This document shows positions 58,046-64,000 of a stretch of DNA of 64,000 nt, in pieces. Source of the stretch: Antitrichia curtipendula (lineage: Eukaryota; Streptophyta; Bryopsida; Hypnales; Leucodontaceae); the NCBI GenBank assembly GCA_951230915.1, contig OX579639.1, positions 9,362,001 through 9,426,000 on the forward strand, read 5' to 3'. The notes under the pieces were generated by a model. The model searched no databases, was not told the origin of the DNA, and was given only the letters and a program-made list of their open reading frames with translations. A program made the translations under genes and the position numbers. Every line of letters begins with the position of its first letter. Position 1 is the stretch's first letter.

Positions 58046-61000
58046 CTATACACCGTAGTGTTTAAGTAGCAGGATCTGTAGAACCTGTTTTATCTCATTC
58101 CAGCTGAAACTAGGAGCGTGCATAAAGAGATTTACCTCCGGATTTAGCCCACAAACAATGACGAATATGTAGTACAAGTGCTTACAATACGTCTATGCTC
58201 CTCGATTGCCTAGTGATTTTTGTGACATGTCTTTGAACGAAGGGCAGCCGCAACTTGGGAACTGGCCAACCGTCAGCAAATACCTAGCTAGCTTAGAAAT
58301 ATTTCTAGACTCTAATGTAACAATGCAGCCGAGAGCTGGAGGAGGAACCATTAAAATACTGCAGATCTCCCCGACAATGGACAAAGCAAAAGCGCAGCTG
58401 TTGTGGTGCTTTGTTGTTGGAGCGGCAGGGTTTCTTCGAATGTTCCTCCCATATCTCTTGGTGGGGTGATCAAAAGGGTTTGGAGGAGGAGGATAGTCGC
58501 TAAGTTTTACAGAAAAGCCTTCCGCAAACAACTTCCGAGGGGATAACTCGACGCGCTCCATGAGGTGGAATCCGGCGTTTTCGAGAGTCAGAATCTCTTT
58601 CTTCATCAAGTTTGTGCCCATTTTAATGGGCTATACATCAGGGACAATAGGTTTAGAAACTACCCATTTCCGCCGAGTTCCATTGATACAGTGATTGATG
58701 TCATCATTGCAGAAGAAGAACTGCATTTTCTCTAATCTGACCTTCTTGTAATTGTCCATCAAGCTTGTATAAGTTGGGGCAGCTATACTTCGATTGTCTT
58801 GCACAATCCTTGCCACGCATTTCTTCTTCGTCTTGACTTGCAGAGCAAAGCAAGCTTTTGCAGACGTCTTCGGGAGTCTTGCAATATGCCACTGCCGCTC
58901 ATCGCAAACAGTCTCTTGAACTGATTTGACATGCTTTGCCGGAGAGGTAGTCAATGGTGACTTCAGCGGGGGAGCAGTGCCTTCTCTTGGTCGAAGTTCG
59001 AATTCCGATTCGGGGTCCTCGGCAGTGAGATCAACAATCTCTGGGTTGAGCCGTTGGGCTTTTCGCCTCGGTCGAGAGACACTGATCTTGTCAGGGCGGT
59101 GCGAGTCGAATTCTGATCCCGGAGGGAGATCTACCTTTCGCTTCAAGGAAACAAAAACTTCCTCCCCTTCTAGATGAGAATCACGTATGCAGAAGACGCC
59201 AGCACCAGGCATATTGGCGAGAGCGGCATGAAGAACCTTTGAATTCCTGGAGCGCTGAGCGGTACGTTGAGCTGTACAAAGACGGAGTTCTTCTTTCCCG
59301 GGACCAGTACCTGGCTTTTCACCCTTCAAGAACTGGTAGTAGGCAACCACTTGCATGAATGCTCTAACCATGTCATCGACGGAAGCAACGTACAAATCAT
59401 TCCCTCTTTTGCCTGATTGTTGCAACCACTTGTTGTGGACAGACTCGGCCAAATTACATGACGGCATCTCGGCCAATTCGAGTAGTGATAGATCCTGCAC
59501 ACAATCCTATATTATGAGTGCTGGAACGAATTACAAGAATACAAAACATGGAGCGAAGAAGAGGAAGACATGCAGGAACTGCCACTACCTAGGAGTAGTG
59601 CCAATATTGGCATGACAAGTGCATGGTGGGTGAAACAAAAAGAAGAATCAATTGAAGCTTGCACTTACCAGTTCCATGAATCCCCCCCATTGACGGTATT
59701 GAAAATTCCAGAATGCAAGCCATAAGTCGAGTCTTGGAAGTCTTTCATTAGATGAAGCTCCGGATGATAACCACCATGCACGGATGGACAAATACCTACT
59801 TTGAGCCTCTTCTAGTGATATAGAATTCTTGTATTCTTTACAGAGGCGTCGATGAACATTGATCTTGCAAGTCTGCTCTGATATTTGCCTTGGTGTGCTT
59901 CTCGAGTGATTGGCTCCAATGGAAGAGGCAAGTCCTCTCGCGGTTGACCATGGGGATTGTTGGGTCCTCATCACCATAGACGATACGTACAACATTCCAG
60001 TTTGCCTGTGCACTGTCAGCCATGAACCCTTTGAAATTTGGATTAGTAATATTATGCTTAGAAGATATAGCATTCAGATTTTTCCAGAACACTAGTTGAG
60101 CTGCCACATCTTCAGATTGCATATCGCAAACAGCAACAGTCATGACGCGGCAATACATGGAGTCATAAACATGACAAGCCATTGTGGTCCAAGACTTCAC
60201 CCGTTTGACATGGTCAAACATCATCCAGGCGTTTTCCAAGTCACCTCCGGGTTGCATACGCCTCACCAAGTCGACCCCACTTCCGGAGCCCAACTCCGCC
60301 ATCTTGAAAATGAATACCTTGTCGGAATCCTTTCCTTGTCTCGAAAATCTATTTTTCTGGATGAAAGCCCAATTGCTAGATCCCCTTAGTTTGGTGATGC
60401 TGTCCAAGATTCCAAAACGACGTAGGTATCGGAAAGTGGGGACCTTGTTTTGAATACTTGGAGACGACATTTGCTTAAACTTGTCGAGGACAGGGATTAA
60501 TTCATCAATTGCTAGAGTCTTTTGAGGCATACCATCAGGACATAAAAGTAGTTCGCCAAGATACTCCTTTGTCGCTTCAAGGACAATGGCAGAGTTTGTC
60601 GCTGATGGAGTCCTTTCTACATGTTCGCCAATAAGAGTACGCAGTTTGGCACCTGACTCTCGATAATTACCTTGTTTCACAGGATGTGAATGAAATCCAA
60701 GATGGATACAGGCACGGGTCATGTGACTTGGGCCATAAACATAATATATCTTGGCAGGGCAACTATCTAGGCAAGTAGGCTTCAACAGGCAGAGGGCACA
60801 AACGACAGTAGAATTAGAGGGGGATCAGATTCGGGAACAAAGGCTGAGGAAGCAAGACCGTCCCACTCAGTTTCATTTGATGTAGACAAACGGTTAGGTC
60901 GACTTACATATTTGCAATTGGTATTCGTGCATCGTAGATGTTCCAAGCAATTAGACAATCTGAAAGAAAGTTGAGATGCCGATTGGATATGCGTAGTAGC

Positions 61001-61783
61001 TGTTCGAGTCCAAGCGTGTCCATCATCCTTTTTATCCATGCCATAGAGCTGCCCAGCCTTGGTGGACAGCGGGTACTTCCTCATTGGAGGGAGCTCAAAG
61101 ATAATATCACCATTAAAATGTGGTGGCAGATACTCCACCTTCTCTATTGCAATTGAATTGTAATCTAACTTGCTAAGAATTGACCTAGCTCCCTTGCTAG
61201 TCTTCAACTGACGTAGGCAGTTCACAATACTCTCAGCAGGCGGCAAGGGAGGCTTAGAGGTAGATGGACCTAATCGGCGGGAGAGCCCTGATTCATGAAC
61301 GGAAGGTGCATGCACGACCGGGGGGCTTACAGGGTCTGGAGCACTAAAGTCAAGTTTGGAAAGGATGCAGTCACTATCAGAATCATCACTGAGAACAAGG
61401 ATTGGTCCATCGACATGTTCTAATTTAACATTCCGAAGCATTGGGGTGACCTCTGATATTGTAGGAGAACGTCTAGCTGTAGAATTGACTGGATTCTCCT
61501 TCATTCCATATACACGATAGTTTCCGGGTGATAAAGACCAGACCTCACCGCCAGGAGATTCACATGACATCTGCGCTACAGTGTGAGAGACCTGCCTCGA
61601 GACAGGGTTAACAACATCCAAATCCAAATGCAAAATACCTTCCATAATCCGAAACCTAGAAGCCAAACGAGAACAACTAACTATAGCAAAGCCATCCTCT
61701 CCCATGATGAAGGAAACAGGCACTGTTGCTCCATCTCCTCGAATTAGAGCCGTATTCGAGATGGCATCCTCTATGTTAGACAT
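58046..61783 (-). pseudogene. MULE-like transposase with SWIM zinc finger, nearly complete
   Basis: Minus-strand reading from ATG at 61783. The first 333-codon frame ends beyond a run of five C (60819-60823); one base more or two fewer would continue into VVCALCLLKPTCLDSCPAK. A second one-base shift lies at about 59856-59862 (DLQDQ then HRRLCKEYKNS). A phase-0 GT-AG intron is 59495-59668. In-frame TAG codons stand at 58631-58633 and 58193-58195. The end is TAG at 58046-58048. Allowing for these, about 1190 codons result. Core motifs: TVAVCDMQSEDVAAQLVFW, GFMADSAQANWNVVRIVYG, CLFHWSQSLEKHTKANIR, then FWNFQYRQWGGFMEL. The C-terminal SWIM finger is CGC (FPSCGCPSF) plus CKH (TYCKHLYY). Such proteins move Mutator-like elements; this copy needs repair at four places to be read through. 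Confidence 0.85.
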
Positions 61784-62509
61784 GACAACCCAAACTCATA
61801 CGAAGGCAATACAAAAAACACATAACTTTAGTGTAAAACGAGGAATAGATAAAATCTGCCTATCGGAGGACATAAATAAATAAGGAAGGATTGTAGGAGT
61901 ACGTTTATACAATTTTCTCATATCATAACTAAAGACATGCCGCCGTTTAGTAATTCTTTATGACAATGTAGTACTAAACAAAACTCGGTGGTACATGTTC
62001 CATTCAATTAGTATCCGTTCCCAGTTAAAATTAACATTGTCAAATCGCCAGCCAGTTGAAACCAGGAAGAATTATAGAAGCTGCCTGACTTACTGTAATT
62101 ACACAAAACCAGATACTAAAATTATGAGGGGTTGCAAGACCCTAAAACCCGCATCTCATTTTTTAGTAATGAGTACCACAAATTGAAAAGCTTCACCTAT
62201 TCTGGATAGAACGAGGAGCCCGTAGGTCCATAACTAGTTATTCTTCAATTCCTTGAACTGCCTTAAGACAACCGTCAACTGAAGTGTCAGAATATTCAAA
62301 CTCGGAAATTGAAGGACAGATTGATTCTACATAATGAGGCTCCATGACACTCAGCTCCATGTTAAATGAGGTCGTAACGGCGCCACGGCGTCGAAACGAC
62401 CGACCTGCCAATTGTCACCGTCGTTCCACCAAAATGGAATGATGTCATTACTCATTCTAACTTGAGCTGTACACCTGTAATCACACGTGGTAGTTGGCAT
62501 GTCTAAAGG
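61784..62509. other. 5' flank of the MULE-like gene
   Basis: No gene was recognised. No TIR matching the 57171 end was found here. Confidence 0.4.
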
Positions 62510-62517
62510 GTTTAACA

Positions 62518-62821
62518 CAGGGTTGTCTATCCGGACGTGACGTGGGGTTTTCACGTCCGGATGTCCGTCAGCGTCAGTCCGGACGCGTCCTGACGCGTCG
62601 GAATTACGTCAGAATTTTTTTTTTTTTTTTTTTTTTTTTCGAGGACGGCCAGCCGACGATGGGGCCGGCCGGCCGTCCACAGGGACGGACAGACCGTCCT
62701 CAAAAAAAAAAAAAAAATTTTTTTTTTTTTTTTTTTGAGATCCTGACGGACGCCGGGGTTGAATCTTGACGTCCGTCTGGACATCCTGACGGACGGACAG
62801 GACGTGACGGGAACAACCTTG
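62518..62821. mobile_element. hAT-like MITE, 304 bp, GC-rich with poly-T/A core
   Basis: Ends CAGGGTTGTC and, read inward, CAAGGTTGTT carry the hAT-type CARGG start, and the octamer GTTTAACA stands on both sides (62510-62517, 62822-62829); the repeat extends to 10 bases if the boundary is moved. Sub-terminal regions hold many copies of GTCCGTC/GACGGAC and TGACG words. The centre has long T runs, a GGCCGGCCGG block and an A-then-T run that can fold back. Frames inside are chance products of low complexity. Confidence 0.85.
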
Positions 62822-62829
62822 GTTTAACA

Positions 62830-64000
62830 CCCCAATGGGCTGCGTAACTAAGTCTTTACGGCGGAAGCACTTAAAACAATACGTAATGAAATCTGAATAG
62901 CTTTTATGTTACATAAATAAGATTAGGGTAATTAGTATTGTTTAAGGTTGAAATGACAATGAATATCTATGTCCATTAGAATGCCAAAGAGACAAAAGCG
63001 ACAAGCTCTGTATTTCACAAATCCAACACATCTGAAGAAGTCTAGGATTATGAGGGAGTTGCGATCAAAGGCTAGAATAGCTGATGCCAGAGAAACTGTA
63101 AGAGTCCTAGAATTTTCTGGAGGAGAACCATCAGCTAGTGGAATGCAGGGTGTTCCTCCATGTAGCCTCTCAAAAATTGCGGAGGACACGAAAGGCTGAG
63201 GAATTCCAGTGAATTCGTCCCCTGGTAGCAGCGAAAGTGGAAGTACACCCGACGAGTGTGCTGGAGATCCTGCAGAAGGGTCGAGTAGAGAGACCACTCC
63301 AAAGCGAGGTAATGTGACGACCAAACTTTTGGCTCGTCTCCTACTATCATTGCTTGTGTTGTCGAAGGTGTTTTCATTAGTACCCTCTACATTGAGTATG
63401 AACAGTACACCGTCATCTTAGGTTCATGTAATGATCAAGGCAACGCGTTTTTTCTCATCATGCTGCAAATTCATTACTGGCAAAACTTGCAAGAGGTTCC
63501 ACAACGTCGGGAAGACAGCTAGCGCCTCACTTGGAGTACAATGGAAAATTAGGAGTGTTTTACAACTTTCTAGGAGCTCACACTATTGATGTTTGCCGCA
63601 GAACTAACTTCTCATTTGAAATGCTTCTACTAGCTGAGCGAGTAATCTATGAAAGTGGAAATTCCGGCGCATGTTATTGTTGAGAGTTATAGTGAACGTG
63701 TGCTTCACAGTTTGATCGCGTGAGAATTTTACGAGGCTTCATGTCCAATAGCCAATTTGAACAACTGGGATGTCATGAGTAATTAGGCGAAGCTCGTAAC
63801 ACTTTCACCGTCGAATCTCCCGGAACAGCGAGTGACACATTTCCAAAGCTCCCGCCAGATTGACATAGGAATGACCCACGAGGGCATGATTGATTCTTAC
63901 AAGGCTTGTTGTCCAATGGCTTTTAGCAGGATTAGAGACAGCGTAAGCGTTATATGGAGTCCTGTATCTGATTAGCACTGAAAACATCAGGGACCGCGAA
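62830..64000. other. Right-edge region with unrecognised open frames
   Basis: Composition is gene-like. On the + strand 62969-63199 is open and basic at its start (MPKRQKRQALYF). 63435-63683 is open for 82 codons without an ATG and reads protein-like (LEYNGKLGVFYNFLGAHTI, then FEMLLLAERVIYESG). 63805-63987 is open on the minus strand. None matches a family I know; part of a gene or element running out of the window is possible. Confidence 0.3.

Noticed and set aside
62494..62830. Several overlapping frames with poly-Phe or poly-Lys
   Set aside because: They lie in the homopolymer core of the hAT-like MITE.
1..64000. LTR retrotransposons, tRNA and rRNA genes
   Set aside because: No reverse transcriptase, integrase or gag-like frame, no paired LTRs and no cloverleaf-type sequence were recognised by eye; weak ones could be missed.

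Overview
The window looks like nuclear DNA of a land plant, most likely a seed-free plant such as a moss. The reasons are spliceosomal genes with many short GT-AG introns, plant-type protein families, a very AT-rich intergenic background, and degenerate F-box, MULE/SWIM and trihelix sequences of a kind I associate with bryophytes. The lineage is an inference.

Three intact host genes lie in the left 25 kb. UVSSA (7454-10837, +, 5 coding exons, 716 aa) is a transcription-coupled DNA repair scaffold. A BAR-PH-ArfGAP-ankyrin protein of the AGD/SFC class (16070-23323, -, 19 coding exons, 819 aa) acts in ARF-dependent vesicle traffic. PET117 (24990-25199, -, 69 aa) is a small cytochrome c oxidase assembly factor. 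All exon junctions given for the two large genes were joined by hand and keep frame. UVSSA and AGD converge on a repeat-rich interval (11-16 kb). PET117 lies upstream of AGD in the same orientation.

From 25 kb to the right edge the window is almost wholly accessory DNA. It holds: (1) a family of about 0.9-1.0 kb AT-rich elements ending in CCCTAAAGG-like termini and bounded by TTAA, with six clear copies, two of which were hit by further TTAA-bounded insertions whose removal rebuilds the family sequence; (2) three elements of a second family with about 22-bp terminal inverted repeats (GCAAGAAACACTT core) and apparent 4-bp target duplications, one sitting in a PIF/Harbinger transposase gene; (3) two CACTA elements with exact 3-bp duplications, one a near-perfect foldback; (4) two Stowaway-like elements of about 570 bp; (5) a hAT-like GC-rich mini-element with an 8-bp duplication; (6) a 1.6-kb TIR element filled by tandem units carrying a small palindrome; (7) a nearly complete MULE-like transposase with a SWIM finger, broken by two one-base frameshifts and two amber codons; (8) decayed trihelix/Myb-like, F-box, Dof-like and Harbinger genes.

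The most interesting signal is the TTAA family, which has the hallmarks of piggyBac- or Kolobok-type transposition in a plant genome and is recorded as self-nested insertions within this window. No LTR retrotransposon, rRNA, tRNA or CRISPR array was recognised.
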